Of a stretch of DNA of 64,000 bases, positions 52,690 to 63,174 are shown piece by piece. The stretch comes from an uncultured Bacteroidales bacterium (lineage in GTDB: Bacteria; Bacteroidota; Bacteroidia; Bacteroidales; WCHB1-69). Location of the stretch: positions 57,383 through 121,382 of the forward strand of contig OMYJ01000008.1 of NCBI GenBank assembly GCA_900315245.1, in the 5' to 3' direction. How positions within the stretch are numbered: position 1 is the stretch's first letter; every line of letters starts with the position of its first letter. A program made the position numbers and the translations under genes. The notes under the pieces were generated by a model. The model searched no databases. It was not told the origin of the DNA and worked only from the letters and a program-made list of their open reading frames with translations.

Positions 52690-52697
52690 TATCTTTG
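52690..52697 (+). promoter_or_regulatory. -7 box of sufB
   Basis: TATCTTTG in the context CGTATCTTTGCCGCC. The leader to the sufB ATG (about 95 nt) carries a GTAGAGACG palindrome at 52719-52744 and a heptamer array. Confidence 0.6.
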
Positions 52698-52718
52698 CCG
52701 CCCGAAAGACAGAGGGAG

Positions 52719-52744
52719 TAGAGACGCTGCGAACAACGTCTCCA
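52719..52744. repeat. Palindrome of the GTAGAGACG family
   Basis: GTAGAGACG and CGTCTCCAT arms around CTGCGAACAA, in the transcribed sufB leader. Confidence 0.65.
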
Positions 52745-52753
52745 TCAAACCCT

Positions 52754-52788
52754 GTTCACTGATCACTATTCACTGATCACTGATCACG
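52754..52788. repeat. Heptamer array GATCACT, 5 units
   Basis: Units GTTCACT, GATCACT, ATTCACT, GATCACT, GATCACG, ending 6 bp before the sufB start; its content (TGATCAC) matches the array at 18507 in complement. Confidence 0.85.
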
Positions 52789-52794
52789 AAAGAA

Positions 52795-54252
<1,458 letters not shown>

Positions 54253-54342
54253 TGCAGAATGTAGAATGCAGAATGATGAATGTTATCCGTAACACCTCCA
54301 TTCTCGACACCTTGATCTTTGATCTTTGAACTTTGAATCACC
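54253..54342. repeat. Short heptamer-like repeats after sufB
   Basis: ATGCAGA, ATGTAGA, ATGCAGA, ATGATGA in the first 35 bases, then GATCTTT repeated. No gene. Confidence 0.5.
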
Positions 54343-55230
54343 ATGTACATAACCGACTATATCACCGGAACTGTCATCCAAGGGCTCGGAAACGGACACA
54401 AGTTCGGCTTCCCGACCGCCAACGTGCAGCCCGACACGCCCGTCACGCTGGAGAAGGGAGCTTACGCCACATGGGTGAAATACGACGGGAAACGCCACAA
54501 GGGGATGCTCTACGTGGGCACGCGCCCGACGCTGAACCTTCACGAACTCACCTACGAAATCCACGTCATCGACGCCAGCCCCAGACTTTACGGCAAAAAG
54601 ATTGCGTTCAAACCCGTTTACAAAATCGCGGAGGAAAAAAAATTCACGAGCCAGAAAAAGCTCATCGAGGCTCTTTTTGATTATAAGGGAACCGCCAAAA
54701 TGATGCTAAGTCCAAGCCGTTCCCATCTTTTCAAGCCAAGATTAGACGAGATCAACGACATCATGAGAATCATCGGGCAGGCGAAACGCAGGATGAAAAA
54801 AAGTGGCCTCGACCAGTGGCAAGATGGTTACCCCGATGAAGAGACCATCCGCAACGACAAACGGAAACATCAGGCATGCATTGTCAGGAACTGGTTTGGG
54901 CCTGCCGCTTACGCCGCCATCGTGTTCGGCAAAGATCCCTATTACGAAAAAATTGACGGACAATGGCTCAGCTACGACGAGCCCTACGTCACCGTTCACC
55001 GTCTCGCCGTTGCCGACGAGTTCCTCGGCCTCGACCTCGCCAAGCACATTCTCAGATTCGCGGAACGAAAGGCCCGAGCCAAAGGCGTAAGATGGTTCCG
55101 CATCGACACCCACCACGACAACCTCCCGATGCGCAACCTCATCCGCGACTTCGGGTTCACTTTCTGCGGGGTGGTTCAAGTCAGGGACGGGAAGAGGATG
55201 GCGTATGAGAAGATAATTCATAATGCATAA
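54343..55230 (+). CDS. Riboflavin-kinase domain fused to GNAT acetyltransferase
   Basis: 295 residues. Residues about 8-115 match the flavokinase half of RibF: GNGHKFGFPTANV (the PTAN motif that binds ATP and Mg), GAYATWV, LYVGTRPT and LYGKKI, with EEKKFTS at the end. The FAD synthetase half is absent. Residues about 160-290 look like a GNAT acetyltransferase (VHRLAVADEFLGLDLAKHIL, IDTHHDNLPMRNLIRDFGF), though the acetyl-CoA loop is degenerate. Riboflavin kinase makes FMN from riboflavin and ATP; the GNAT partner is unexplained. A short linker of charged helices joins the two. Fusion is clear within one frame. Confidence 0.75.
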   Translation: MYITDYITGTVIQGLGNGHKFGFPTANVQPDTPVTLEKGAYATWVKYDGKRHKGMLYVGTRPTLNLHELTYEIHVIDASPRLYGKKIAFKPVYKIAEEKKFTSQKKLIEALFDYKGTAKMMLSPSRSHLFKPRLDEINDIMRIIGQAKRRMKKSGLDQWQDGYPDEETIRNDKRKHQACIVRNWFGPAAYAAIVFGKDPYYEKIDGQWLSYDEPYVTVHRLAVADEFLGLDLAKHILRFAERKARAKGVRWFRIDTHHDNLPMRNLIRDFGFTFCGVVQVRDGKRMAYEKIIHNA

Positions 55231-55246
55231 TGCATAATTAAGAATT

Positions 55247-55885
55247 ATGAATGTTATGGGCAGAAGAGGTCTATTTTTCATTTTAATAATGACTGTTTTT
55301 TGTATTAGCGTTTTTGCGCAGAAGACAACTCTGCTTTACGCGCCTGATGATGACGGGAAGGTCTTCACGTCGATTGAGGAGGCGCTGAAGTCGGAGAAGC
55401 CTGTCTATCGGTTGAAAATCACCAAGTTGGCGAATAAGGATTCGTTGCCGGAAGAGTTGTTCCGGCTCACGGAGTTGCGCGAGCTTACCGTGAAGGGGTG
55501 CAAACTGTGCCGTTTGAACCAAAGCATCGGAAAACTTTCTCATTTGCAGTATCTTAACCTTGACCACAACAAGTTGTTGCGGCTGCCCGAAACAATAGGC
55601 GCGCTCAGAGACCTGCGCACGCTCGTCATCTCCCGCAACATCCTCGAGGAGCTGCCCGAGAGCATCGGGAACCTGCACCAGCTCGTCACCATCGACGCAT
55701 GGGGCAATCCGCTGTATGTACTCCCCCACTCCATCAGCGACATCAGCAACACGTTGAAAATATTGGATTTACGGCAAATCCCGCTCACAAAATGGGAGTA
55801 TGAGGCAATGGAGCAGCTTCTTCCTAAAACTGACATCCAGTTCACGAATATCTGCGAGTGCGAGAACCGAAGGGATCATGATTAG
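55247..55885 (+). CDS. Secreted leucine-rich-repeat protein
   Basis: 212 residues from ATG 55247 (55256 is an alternative). A hydrophobic signal ends near VFAQ. About five LRR units of 23 residues follow (LTELRELTVKGCKL, LSHLQYLNLDHNKL, LRDLRTLVISRNIL, LHQLVTIDAWGNPL, LPHSISDISNTLKIL), matching the SHOC2-type bacterial LRR. Such domains bind proteins. It is likely periplasmic or surface; no sorting domain is seen. Cysteines at the end (NICECEN) are odd for a repeat cap. Confidence 0.82.
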   Translation: MNVMGRRGLFFILIMTVFCISVFAQKTTLLYAPDDDGKVFTSIEEALKSEKPVYRLKITKLANKDSLPEELFRLTELRELTVKGCKLCRLNQSIGKLSHLQYLNLDHNKLLRLPETIGALRDLRTLVISRNILEELPESIGNLHQLVTIDAWGNPLYVLPHSISDISNTLKILDLRQIPLTKWEYEAMEQLLPKTDIQFTNICECENRRDHD

Positions 55886-55911
55886 AGGATAAGATAATTA
55901 GATGATATTTC

Positions 55912-55967
55912 GGTCGAAGTACCATTCACCTCCTTTTAAGGAGGGGTGCCCGAAGGGCGGGATGGTC
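55912..55967 (-). repeat. Double-hairpin repeat of about 50 bp, inverted copy 3
   Basis: GGTCGAAGTACCATTC, then CTCCTTTTAAGGAG, then GCCCGAAGGGC, then GGGATGGTC: same parts as at 20260 and 21800 in reverse order. It lies between the LRR gene and the terminator. Confidence 0.7.
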
Positions 55968-56006
55968 AAAAAAAAAATCGCGACTGGCAGAGATGCCGGT
56001 CGCGAT
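55968..56006 (-). terminator. Strong terminator of the ornithine carbamoyltransferase gene
   Basis: On the minus strand AATCGCGAC-C-GGC pairs with GCC-A-GTCGCGATT and is followed by a run of nine T. The plus strand also has TTTTA after the stem, so it can serve the LRR gene from the other side. Confidence 0.85.
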
Positions 56007-56029
56007 TTTAGTATTCAAAAACCGATGGA

Positions 56030-57031
56030 TTAGTCGCCGAGGGTGGCCACCATCACGGCCTTGATCGTGTGCATGCGGTTTTCAGCCTCGTCGAAAACGA
56101 TGGAGTTCTCGGATTCGAAAACATCTTCGGTGACTTCGATGCCGTCCAGACCGAATTGTTTGTGCACGTCGCGGCCCACCTGTGTTTCGAGGTTGTGGTA
56201 AGCGGGCAGGCAGTGCATGAACTTGCATTTCGGGTTGCCGGTGAGGGCCATCGTCTCTTTGTTGACCTGGTAAGGTTTGAGCAGTTTGATACGCTCAGCC
56301 CACACTTCGACGGGTTCGCCCATAGAGACCCAAACGTCGGTGTAGAGGAAGTCGCAGCCTTTGACGCCCTTCTTGACGTCGTCGGTGACGGTCACCTTAG
56401 CACCGGTCTTTTTAGCAATTTCCTGGCATTGTTTCACGAGGGCTTTGTCAGGTTGCAGGGCCTTGGGAGCCACGATGCGGACGTCCATGCCCATCTTCGC
56501 GCCGCCGACCATCAGGGAGTTACCCATGTTGAAACGGGCATCGCCGAGGTAAGCGTAAGTGACTTGGTTCAGGGGTTTGTCAACATGCTCGCTCATGGTG
56601 AGGAAGTCGGCAAGGACCTGTGTGGGGTGGAATTCGTTGGTCAGGCCGTTCCAGACGGGAACACCGGCGTATTCAGCCAGTTTCTCGACGGTTGCCTGGG
56701 CGAAGCCACGGTATTCGATGCCGTCGAACATGCGTCCAAGCACGCGGGCGGTGTCTTCCATAGACTCCTTCACGCCGATCTGGGAACCGGTGGGTCCGAG
56801 GTAGGTGACGTGTGCGCCTTGGTCGTAAGCGGCCACTTCAAAAGCGCAACGGGTACGAGTGGAGGTCTTCTCGAAAATCAAGGCGATGTTCTTGCCTTTC
56901 AGACGAGGTTGTTCCGTGCCGGCGTATTTCGCGCGTTTGAGGTCGCGGGCCAGGTCAAGCATGAATTGGATTTCCGTCGGAGTGAAGTCCAACAGTTTCA
57001 GGAAGCTTCTGTTTCTTAAATTGAATGCCAT
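56030..57031 (-). CDS. argF: Ornithine carbamoyltransferase
   Basis: 333 residues from ATG 57031 ([10 protein letters not shown]); the frame is open to 57397 but the upstream part crosses the promoter and has no coding character. Carbamoyl-phosphate binding is visible in STRTR within [13 protein letters not shown], and ornithine binding in HCLPAYH. The C-terminal [19 protein letters not shown] is typical. The enzyme makes citrulline from ornithine and carbamoyl phosphate. Bacteroides use a related succinylornithine enzyme; the classical HCLPxxH and 333-residue form here suggest a true OTC, biosynthetic or arginine-deiminase type. Strong terminator after it. Confidence 0.92.
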   Translation of the reverse strand: MAFNLRNRSFLKLLDFTPTEIQFMLDLARDLKRAKYAGTEQPRLKGKNIALIFEKTSTRTRCAFEVAAYDQGAHVTYLGPTGSQIGVKESMEDTARVLGRMFDGIEYRGFAQATVEKLAEYAGVPVWNGLTNEFHPTQVLADFLTMSEHVDKPLNQVTYAYLGDARFNMGNSLMVGGAKMGMDVRIVAPKALQPDKALVKQCQEIAKKTGAKVTVTDDVKKGVKGCDFLYTDVWVSMGEPVEVWAERIKLLKPYQVNKETMALTGNPKCKFMHCLPAYHNLETQVGRDVHKQFGLDGIEVTEDVFESENSIVFDEAENRMHTIKAVMVATLGD

Positions 57032-57071
57032 AAACTTTTTGTATTTAATAATGATGAAATTTTTCCGGCGG

Positions 57072-57079
57072 CAAAGATA
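57072..57079 (-). promoter_or_regulatory. -7 box of argF
   Basis: TATCTTTG on the minus strand, 40 nt before the ATG. Heptamers GTGAATA at 57089-57109 lie across its -33 area. Confidence 0.6.
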
Positions 57080-57088
57080 CGATTTTTT

Positions 57089-57109
57089 GTGAATAGTGAA
57101 TAGTGATTT
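57089..57109. repeat. Heptamer array GTGAATA, 3 units
   Basis: GTGAATA, GTGAATA, GTGATTT: the same units in the same order as 47729-47749. Confidence 0.8.
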
Positions 57110-57150
57110 ATAAGTTGTAATCCGAAAGCTGTGATCATAAAGCCACAGAC

Positions 57151-57188
57151 AAAAAAAAGACGGGGCAAAAACGATTTTTTGCCCCGTC
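57151..57188 (-). terminator. Terminator of the small lipoprotein gene
   Basis: GACGGGGCAAAA (57159-57170) and TTTTGCCCCGTC (57177-57188) are perfect arms, with an eight-A run on the left that gives T on the minus strand. Confidence 0.85.
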
Positions 57189-57209
57189 GTATATTGTAAA
57201 GATGCAATA

Positions 57210-57614
57210 TTAATCTTCAACGAGATCAACAAGAACCTCACCGCCATCTTTCGTATATTTGTATTGATGGAGGATAACGTTGTCTTCGTTTCTCTTAAGA
57301 GTATAGATGAAATAGTCACCTTCCTCGAAGAATTGAGCCAACTTATTTTCAAAGTTAGAAGAAATAGCCAAATTGGATTCCAGTGTAAAACGGGCATCAG
57401 CCTTCAGATCCGTAAAAGCGAGATCACCTTTCCACACATAGTCACCCTCCCAGAATGCAGAAAACGTTCCAAGGACAGCTTGCACAGACACTTCATTATC
57501 GTGATTGTTGAAATGGTATTGTGTAACAGAAGCATTGTAAGAATGCTGTTCTCTATGACAACTTGAGAAAACGAAAGCCATGCACACGCAGGCGAGAATC
57601 ATAATTTTTTTCAT
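57210..57614 (-). CDS. Small lipoprotein of unknown function
   Basis: 134 residues. The N-terminal segment ends in VFSSC, a good lipobox with Cys19. The mature part is beta-rich and has no recognised domain. It has a -7 box at 57660-57667 and a strong terminator, so it is a monocistronic lipoprotein gene. Confidence 0.75.
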   Translation of the reverse strand: MKKIMILACVCMAFVFSSCHREQHSYNASVTQYHFNNHDNEVSVQAVLGTFSAFWEGDYVWKGDLAFTDLKADARFTLESNLAISSNFENKLAQFFEEGDYFIYTLKRNEDNVILHQYKYTKDGGEVLVDLVED

Positions 57615-57659
57615 AGATGTTTGTTTTTAATGAATTAAATAATTGAATTTTTCAAACGG

Positions 57660-57667
57660 CAAAAATA
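57660..57667 (-). promoter_or_regulatory. -7 box of the small lipoprotein gene
   Basis: TATTTTTG on the minus strand, about 45 nt before the ATG. Confidence 0.5.
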
Positions 57668-57750
57668 AAAAAATTATTGAAACAAATCCTATTTTTGCAA
57701 TTAAATATTCTTTTTAAGAAGTTGTGCATTTTCTGTATTCACAATTTATA

Positions 57751-57771
57751 TAAATTTGCAGGCTAATTTTG
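57751..57771 (+). promoter_or_regulatory. Overlapping -7 boxes of the HAD gene
   Basis: TAAATTTG at 57751-57758 and TAATTTTG at 57764-57771 both fit TAnnTTTG; the second would give a very short leader. Confidence 0.4.
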
Positions 57772-57782
57772 ACAATGCATAA

Positions 57783-58400
57783 ATGACGAATAAGATCACC
57801 CATATTGCGTTGGACATGGGCGGCGTGGTGCTCCACATCGACCATGAACAGGCCGTTTCGCGTTTCGAGGAAATCGGGGTCGCCAACGCCCGCGACTACC
57901 TCAACCCTTACCACCAGCAGGGGCTTTTCGGGCAATTGGAGGGCGGACAAGTCACCGCCGAGGAATTCGTTTCCGAGCTGAGCCGCCTCATCGGGAAGCC
58001 ACTCACACATGAGCAATGCCTCTACGCGTGGCTCGGCTACCTCAAGGAGATTCCGCAACGCAACCTCGACGCCATCCGGCGGCTTCGCGAAAAAGGCTAT
58101 CGCGTCTGCCTGCTTTCCAACACCAACCCATTCTTCTTCGAATGGGCCGAAAGCGGGGCTTTTGACGGTAACGGCCACCCCATCGGCGACTACTTCGATG
58201 CCCTTTACGTCAGCTTCCGGTGCAAACTGCTGAAACCGTCACGGGAAATATACGAACACGTGCTGCGCAGCGAAGGCATTCGTCCCGAGCAGCTGCTCTT
58301 CATCGATGACAGCGACCGCAACACCGAAGCCGCCGCCGCACTGGGCATCCAAACGATACGTGTGGAAACGAACAGCGATTGGACGCAACGGATAATTTAA
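57783..58400 (+). CDS. HAD-superfamily phosphatase (YihX-like)
   Basis: 205 residues. Motif I is LDMGGVV, in which the second Asp of the usual DxD is Gly, as in the YihX/epoxide-hydrolase-N branch. Motif II is CLLSNTNP, the Lys of motif III is in KLLKPSREIY, and motif IV is FIDDSDRN. The cap is a small helical insert of type C1. Members dephosphorylate sugar phosphates or similar small molecules; the substrate is unknown. Cytoplasmic and monocistronic. Confidence 0.88.
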   Translation: MTNKITHIALDMGGVVLHIDHEQAVSRFEEIGVANARDYLNPYHQQGLFGQLEGGQVTAEEFVSELSRLIGKPLTHEQCLYAWLGYLKEIPQRNLDAIRRLREKGYRVCLLSNTNPFFFEWAESGAFDGNGHPIGDYFDALYVSFRCKLLKPSREIYEHVLRSEGIRPEQLLFIDDSDRNTEAAAALGIQTIRVETNSDWTQRII

Positions 58401-58458
58401 AAAAAACGGCTGTATTTATCAAGCGAATCCCTTGAATCGAATCCTTCGTTTGATTCGT

Positions 58459-59178
58459 CTATTTCGTGATTTTCAGGCAAGCACGGTCACACTCTGGGTT
58501 GTTTTCCTCCGCGTCAATGATAATATGCTGCGAAATTCTCTCTTTGCCGACTCCTGAAGCAATAAAGAAATCTGTGACGGCCTGACTTCGTTTTTCAATC
58601 AAATCAATACTGTAGTTGTTTTTGCACCAATGGGTTTCAATTTGAAGACCGAGATTCTTGTTTTCTTCCAGAAGCCTGAGTATTTTCCACACATTTTCAA
58701 AGGAAGGGGTGTCCTTGCCAGCTTCAAAGGAAATTTTCAAAGAGATTGATTGGTTCTCAACAGTTGGCACCGGGTTAGTCTGAGCGGCAGATTTGGCTAT
58801 TTTTCTCCCTGCTGCTTCCTGCCGGACGGTGACAAAACCTGTGCGGGTCCCTTTCATGCCAACAATGGTAACAGAAGCGGTTCTCGCCATCGGGTTGGGA
58901 TTGGGGTGGCAGTTCACGACCAAGTGGTCGCCATCCTCCGAAACCTCCAACCAGTCGTCATTGTTGGTCGAAAACCAACCGTCCTTGCAGGTCACCTGTA
59001 TATGGGAATCGGTGCCGCCATTTGCATCGAACAGCACTTGCGTATCACTGATCAGACTCGGTTCCACCTGCATTACAGGGACATTTCCTTGGGAATTATT
59101 CACTGACGGATTGTCTTGCGCATACAACGAGACAAGACCAAATCCAATAAAAAACGCTAAAAACAATTTCTTCTTCAT
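58459..59178 (-). CDS. BACON-like domain joined to degenerate OmpA-like domain
   Basis: 239 residues from ATG 59178; the longer frame to 59235 runs into uvrA and has no signal peptide. A signal peptide ends near LYAQ. Residues about 35-125 resemble a BACON domain (WLEVSEDGDHLVVNC, RTASVTIVG, VTVRQEA). Residues about 150-235 resemble the OmpA-like peptidoglycan-binding fold (LGLQIETHWCKNN, LIEKRSQAVTDFFIASGVGKERI), with the conserved Asp/Arg pair only partly kept. The combination would tether a carbohydrate-binding-type domain near the cell wall. Periplasmic; role unknown. Confidence 0.65.
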   Translation of the reverse strand: MKKKLFLAFFIGFGLVSLYAQDNPSVNNSQGNVPVMQVEPSLISDTQVLFDANGGTDSHIQVTCKDGWFSTNNDDWLEVSEDGDHLVVNCHPNPNPMARTASVTIVGMKGTRTGFVTVRQEAAGRKIAKSAAQTNPVPTVENQSISLKISFEAGKDTPSFENVWKILRLLEENKNLGLQIETHWCKNNYSIDLIEKRSQAVTDFFIASGVGKERISQHIIIDAEENNPECDRACLKITK

Positions 59179-59210
59179 AATGCTAATTATTTTGATGAAT
59201 TGGCAGCGAA

Positions 59211-62039
59211 TCACTCCACTTTCTCCCGCAGCCACTCCGCCGTATAACTTTTTTTACATTTAACAAGCTCTTCCGGTGTCCCCTCAAACACCACCTCGCC
59301 GCCACCGTCGCCGCCCTCGGGGCCGAGGTCGATGATCCAGTCGGCGCATTTGATGAGCTCGGTGTTGTGCTCGATGACTAACACCGTGTTGCCGTGCTCG
59401 ATGAGCCGGTTGAAGGCATCGTAAAGCTTGTGGATGTCGTGGAAATGCAGCCCTGTGGTCGGTTCGTCGAAGATAAAGAGTTTGCGCTGCTTGTCGTCGT
59501 CCTGTGCTAAGAAGTTGGCCAATTTCACGCGCTGGGCCTCACCGCCCGACAAGGTCGAGGACGGCTGTCCCAGCACCAAGTACTCCAACCCCACGTCTTT
59601 TAGCGGCTGCAAGCGGCGCAAAATGTTCGCCGTGATGTCGTTGGGCGTCAGACTGTTGAAGAAGTCCAACGCTTCGTTCACCGTCATATTCAGGATGTCG
59701 TTGATGTCTTTGCCAGAAACTATGATATCCAGAGCGTCGTCGCGGAAGCGCTTGCCCTGGCACGACGGGCAGACCATCTCCACATCTGCCATGAACTGCA
59801 TGTTGATATGGATGATACCCTCGCCCTCACACTCTTCGCAGCGACCGCCCGCCACGTTGAAGGAGAAGAAGCCCGCCTTGTAGTTGCGCTGTTTGGACAA
59901 CGGCTGGGCCGCGTAAAGCTCACGTATATAGTCGAAAATCTTGAGGTAAGTGGCAGGATTGGAGCGAGATGAACGCCCGATGGCATCCTGATCGACCATC
60001 ACTACGCCGTTGACCTTGGTCATGTCGCCCGACACACCGCCGCAACGACCCGGTCTCGGCACATTGGCATCACCCAACAGTCGCGCCACAGACGGATAGA
60101 CAACGTCCGTCACTAACGAACTCTTGCCCGATCCGCTCACGCCCGTCACCACCGTGAAACACTCCAACGGAATCTTCACGCTGATGTTCTTGAGGTTATG
60201 TTCGCGGGCATTCTGCACCTCGATATAGTTGCGCCACTTTCGGCGGTATTTCGGCAACGGGATGCGCATCACGTCTTTACCTTCGATGCCCGGCACCATG
60301 CCCCGCAAATAGCTGGCTGTCAGATTCTTTTTCTGCGACAATAACTTGTCGAACGTGCCTGAGAAGACCACCTCGCCACCAAACTGCCCGGCCATGGGAC
60401 CGATATCGACAATGTAGTCAGCGGCTTTGATGATGGCTTCGTCGTGCTCGACCACAACCACCGTGTTGCCGATGTCGCGCAGCCGTTTCAACACGTTGAT
60501 AAGGTTCTGAGTGTCACGTGGATGCAGCCCAATACTCGGCTCATCAAGGATGTAGAGGGACCCCACGAGGCTGCTGCCTAACGAGGTAGCGAGGTTGATG
60601 CGCTGCGACTCACCGCCCGACAATGTGGAACAATTGCGGTCCAAGGTCAGGTATCCGAGTCCCACCTCGTCCAACAGTCCGATACGGGTGGTCAGCTCGC
60701 GCATCAGAATCTTGGCGATTTCTTTTTCATTATCGTTTTGATATTCAAAGTTCTCAAAGAATTTCTTCAGTTCCGAAACCGGCATGTTCTGCAATTCGGC
60801 GATGGACTTGCCATTGACCTTCACGTACTGTGCATCCTTGCGCAAGCGCGTGCCGTGGCATTCGGGACAGAGTTCGCGCCCGCGATAACGCGCCTGCATC
60901 ACCCGGAACTGGATCTTGTATGTGTTCGCGGCCACGAAATCGAAAAACTGTGTGATGCCATGCACATCGTGCTTCACATCGCCGTACCAAAGCAGGTTGT
61001 ACTCCTCTTCGGTAAGGTCGTCGATGGCGCGATAGACGGGGAAGTCGAGTTTGGAGGCATAACGGATGAAATGGCGTTTCCACTCGCTCATGACCTCGCC
61101 GTGCCAGCAGGCCACTGCGTCCTCCGCCACCGACAACGAGCGGTCGGGGAAGACCAGATCGGGGTTCACGCCTTCCACCATGCCCGTGCCAGAACAAGTC
61201 TTGCACGCCCCGTAAGGGTTGTTGAAGCTGAACATATTCACCGTCGGCTCCTCAAACGTCATGCCGTCGGCCTCGAAAAAGTTACTGAAGGACTTCAACA
61301 CGCTCTTTTCCCCATCGCGAAGCACCGCACACACGCCCTTTCCTTCCGAAAAAGCAACGTTCACCGCATCGGTCACGCGGGTCTGCTGCGCCGCCAAATT
61401 GTCGGACTTGAAACGGTCCACCATCACAAACAGTTTCTTCGGATCGGGTTCCTTTTCGAACTTGATAACATCATCTATTTCAAACAGTTGCCGGTCATAC
61501 ACCATTCTGTTGAAACCTTGTTGCCGGAGAATCAGCAACTGGTCGCCGACGGAACGCCCTTCAGGGATCACCATGGGCGCAAGCACATAAACGCGCTCAC
61601 CTTCAGGGGTTTGCATAATGAAACGCAACACATCTTTCACGTCGTGGCGCTTCACCTCCTGCCCGCTCACCGGCGAAAAGGTGTGACCGATGCGGGCGAA
61701 GAGCAGTTTCAGGTACTCGTAAATCTCCGTCACAGTGCCCACGGTCGAGCGCGGGTTCCTCGACAGGATCTGCTGTTCAATGGCAATGGCCGGCGGTATG
61801 CCGGTGATGGATTTTACATCGGGCTTCTTCATGCGCCCCATGAACTGCCGGGCATACGAGCTGAGGCTCTCCACATAGCGCCGCTGCCCCTCCGCATAGA
61901 GTGTGTCGAAGGCCAGCGAAGACTTTCCGGAGCCAGACAACCCCGTGATTACCACGAACTTATTGCGCGGAATATCCAAATCGATATTCTTCAGGTTGTT
62001 GACCTTCGCGCCACGTATGGAAATTTTTTTCTCTTTCAT
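59211..62039 (-). CDS. uvrA: UvrA excinuclease ATPase subunit
   Basis: 942 residues, normal length. It has two ABC ATPase modules: Walker [10 protein letters not shown] and GVSGSGKSS, signatures [12 protein letters not shown] and [12 protein letters not shown], and Walker [11 protein letters not shown] and [10 protein letters not shown]. Zinc-binding Cys clusters are visible ([16 protein letters not shown], and CEECEGEG). UvrA scans DNA for lesions in nucleotide excision repair with UvrB. A -7 box lies at 62053-62060. No uvrB is adjacent, which is usual. Confidence 0.97.
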   Translation of the reverse strand: MKEKKISIRGAKVNNLKNIDLDIPRNKFVVITGLSGSGKSSLAFDTLYAEGQRRYVESLSSYARQFMGRMKKPDVKSITGIPPAIAIEQQILSRNPRSTVGTVTEIYEYLKLLFARIGHTFSPVSGQEVKRHDVKDVLRFIMQTPEGERVYVLAPMVIPEGRSVGDQLLILRQQGFNRMVYDRQLFEIDDVIKFEKEPDPKKLFVMVDRFKSDNLAAQQTRVTDAVNVAFSEGKGVCAVLRDGEKSVLKSFSNFFEADGMTFEEPTVNMFSFNNPYGACKTCSGTGMVEGVNPDLVFPDRSLSVAEDAVACWHGEVMSEWKRHFIRYASKLDFPVYRAIDDLTEEEYNLLWYGDVKHDVHGITQFFDFVAANTYKIQFRVMQARYRGRELCPECHGTRLRKDAQYVKVNGKSIAELQNMPVSELKKFFENFEYQNDNEKEIAKILMRELTTRIGLLDEVGLGYLTLDRNCSTLSGGESQRINLATSLGSSLVGSLYILDEPSIGLHPRDTQNLINVLKRLRDIGNTVVVVEHDEAIIKAADYIVDIGPMAGQFGGEVVFSGTFDKLLSQKKNLTASYLRGMVPGIEGKDVMRIPLPKYRRKWRNYIEVQNAREHNLKNISVKIPLECFTVVTGVSGSGKSSLVTDVVYPSVARLLGDANVPRPGRCGGVSGDMTKVNGVVMVDQDAIGRSSRSNPATYLKIFDYIRELYAAQPLSKQRNYKAGFFSFNVAGGRCEECEGEGIIHINMQFMADVEMVCPSCQGKRFRDDALDIIVSGKDINDILNMTVNEALDFFNSLTPNDITANILRRLQPLKDVGLEYLVLGQPSSTLSGGEAQRVKLANFLAQDDDKQRKLFIFDEPTTGLHFHDIHKLYDAFNRLIEHGNTVLVIEHNTELIKCADWIIDLGPEGGDGGGEVVFEGTPEELVKCKKSYTAEWLREKVE

Positions 62040-62052
62040 AATTTGAGGGCGG

Positions 62053-62060
62053 CAAAGATA
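62053..62060 (-). promoter_or_regulatory. -7 box of uvrA
   Basis: TATCTTTG on the minus strand, in the GCGGCAAAGATACG context common in this genome. Confidence 0.6.
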
Positions 62061-62104
62061 CGATTTTTAGGGATTAGGCAATAGGGTCAAGTTTGAGGCC
62101 AGCT

Positions 62105-62252
62105 CTTGCGAGACGGAGATTCCGTTTTGCAGTCCTGCTCATACGGGTCTGCGCCTACTTTGACGGTTTATAAATACTCTTGCGACACAACGCCTCCCCC
62201 TTCCGGCAAAACGGAATGGTGCATTGGTTAGACGCGAGGGCGGTGGCTAACG
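62105..62252 (+). repeat. 148-bp direct repeat, copy A
   Basis: It corresponds to 62558-62705 at a constant offset of 453 bp without net gaps, roughly 80 percent identical by eye. It contains GATTCCGTTTTGCAG and, inverted, GGCAAAACGGAATGG. Confidence 0.8.
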
Positions 62253-62294
62253 ATACCCCGTGTTTCGACAGCGCAGTAATTGCCGAAAAAAGGG

Positions 62295-62545
62295 CAACCC
62301 GCTAGAGCAGGGATTAACGATCAACAGCGCAACCCGCAAGTGCAAAGACTAACGATCAGCAATTGCACCATTCCGTTTGGCCTCCCTCCTCTAACGAAAA
62401 CAACACGCATTTCCGGAAACCACCGCCCTAACGAAAAAGCGAGGCTTTGACGGGCCAAACGGAACCTCGAACCCGCAAGGGCAGGGAGAAACGAAAACAT
62501 CGAGACCCGCAAGAGCATAGAAGAAACGAAAGCGTAACATCCCCG
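62295..62545 (+). repeat. Degenerate AACCCGCAAGNGCA unit repeats
   Basis: Units (RACCCGCAAGRGCA followed by about 15 bases ending in AACGA) start near 62296, 62331, 62470 and 62504; a fifth is at 62716. No ORF with coding character spans them. Confidence 0.65.
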
Positions 62546-62557
62546 CCAGTGCGTGCC

Positions 62558-62705
62558 CTGGCGAGACAGAGATTCCGTTTTGCAGCCCTGTCCTAACGAG
62601 TCAGTGCCTACACTGAATGTTCATGAATGCTTTTGCGACACAACGCCTCCCTCTTCCGGCAAAACGGAATGGTGCATTGGTTGCACGCGAGGGTAGTGAT
62701 TAACG
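62558..62705 (+). repeat. 148-bp direct repeat, copy B
   Basis: Partner of 62105-62252. It borders the GIY-YIG gene; a further AACCCGCAAGGGCA unit lies between the two. Confidence 0.8.
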
Positions 62706-62739
62706 AAAATAGGGTAACCCGCAAGGGCAAGAAACAACG

Positions 62740-63018
62740 TCACACCAACTCCCTCCATTCCGGATTCACCGCCTCAACAAGCGCAATCTTCTCGGCACGA
62801 CGCATATTCTTCATCTGGTTCTCCCGCCGTATGGCGGACTTGTAATCGGGGAACGACTCATAATAGACACATTGCTCACAATTGTATCTGTCTGTGAACG
62901 AGCCCTTGTAGAAATGACTTTTGTGCTGTGCCACCCGCCAGGCGAGGTCGATGGTGCAACCAACATAGAGCACCGTGTGGCGCTTGTTTGTCATGATGTA
63001 CGTGTATCCTGATTTCAT
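62740..63018 (-). CDS. GIY-YIG endonuclease-like protein (YhbQ/UPF0213 type)
   Basis: 92 residues. The opening GYTYIMTNKRHTVLYVGCTIDL contains the GIY-YIG-like pair (TYIM, LYVG), followed by RVAQHKS with the catalytic Arg, and REN near residue 75 gives the conserved Glu. The remainder is the usual helical tail. Single-domain proteins of this type are small nucleases of uncertain role in repair or mobile DNA. The gene is alone, and its 3' end borders a tract of complex repeats. Confidence 0.88.
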   Translation of the reverse strand: MKSGYTYIMTNKRHTVLYVGCTIDLAWRVAQHKSHFYKGSFTDRYNCEQCVYYESFPDYKSAIRRENQMKNMRRAEKIALVEAVNPEWRELV

Positions 63019-63174
63019 GTCTGGATTATTTTGTTAATGATTCTTTTGGATAACGTATGGGATCAATTTGTTATTATATGGTCTCGTCTTTTTTGTGACA
63101 AGAACAACAAAGGGCGCAGCCCCACACGGCCACGCCCATAACTTCTAACTGCTAATTCCTGACTACTAAATGAT
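63019..63174. other. Noncoding gap, nothing recognised
   Basis: AT-rich spacer between the GIY-YIG and FISUMP genes; no hairpin with a T run and no promoter stands out. Confidence 0.4.

Noticed and set aside
56030..57397. Longer ornithine carbamoyltransferase start at 57397
   Set aside because: The extra 122 residues cross the -7 box and heptamers, are hydrophobic and unrelated to OTC; the family start fits 57031.
60738..62084. 448-codon open frame antisense to uvrA
   Set aside because: Shadow of the high-GC uvrA frame with His/Arg-rich low-complexity translation and no start signal.
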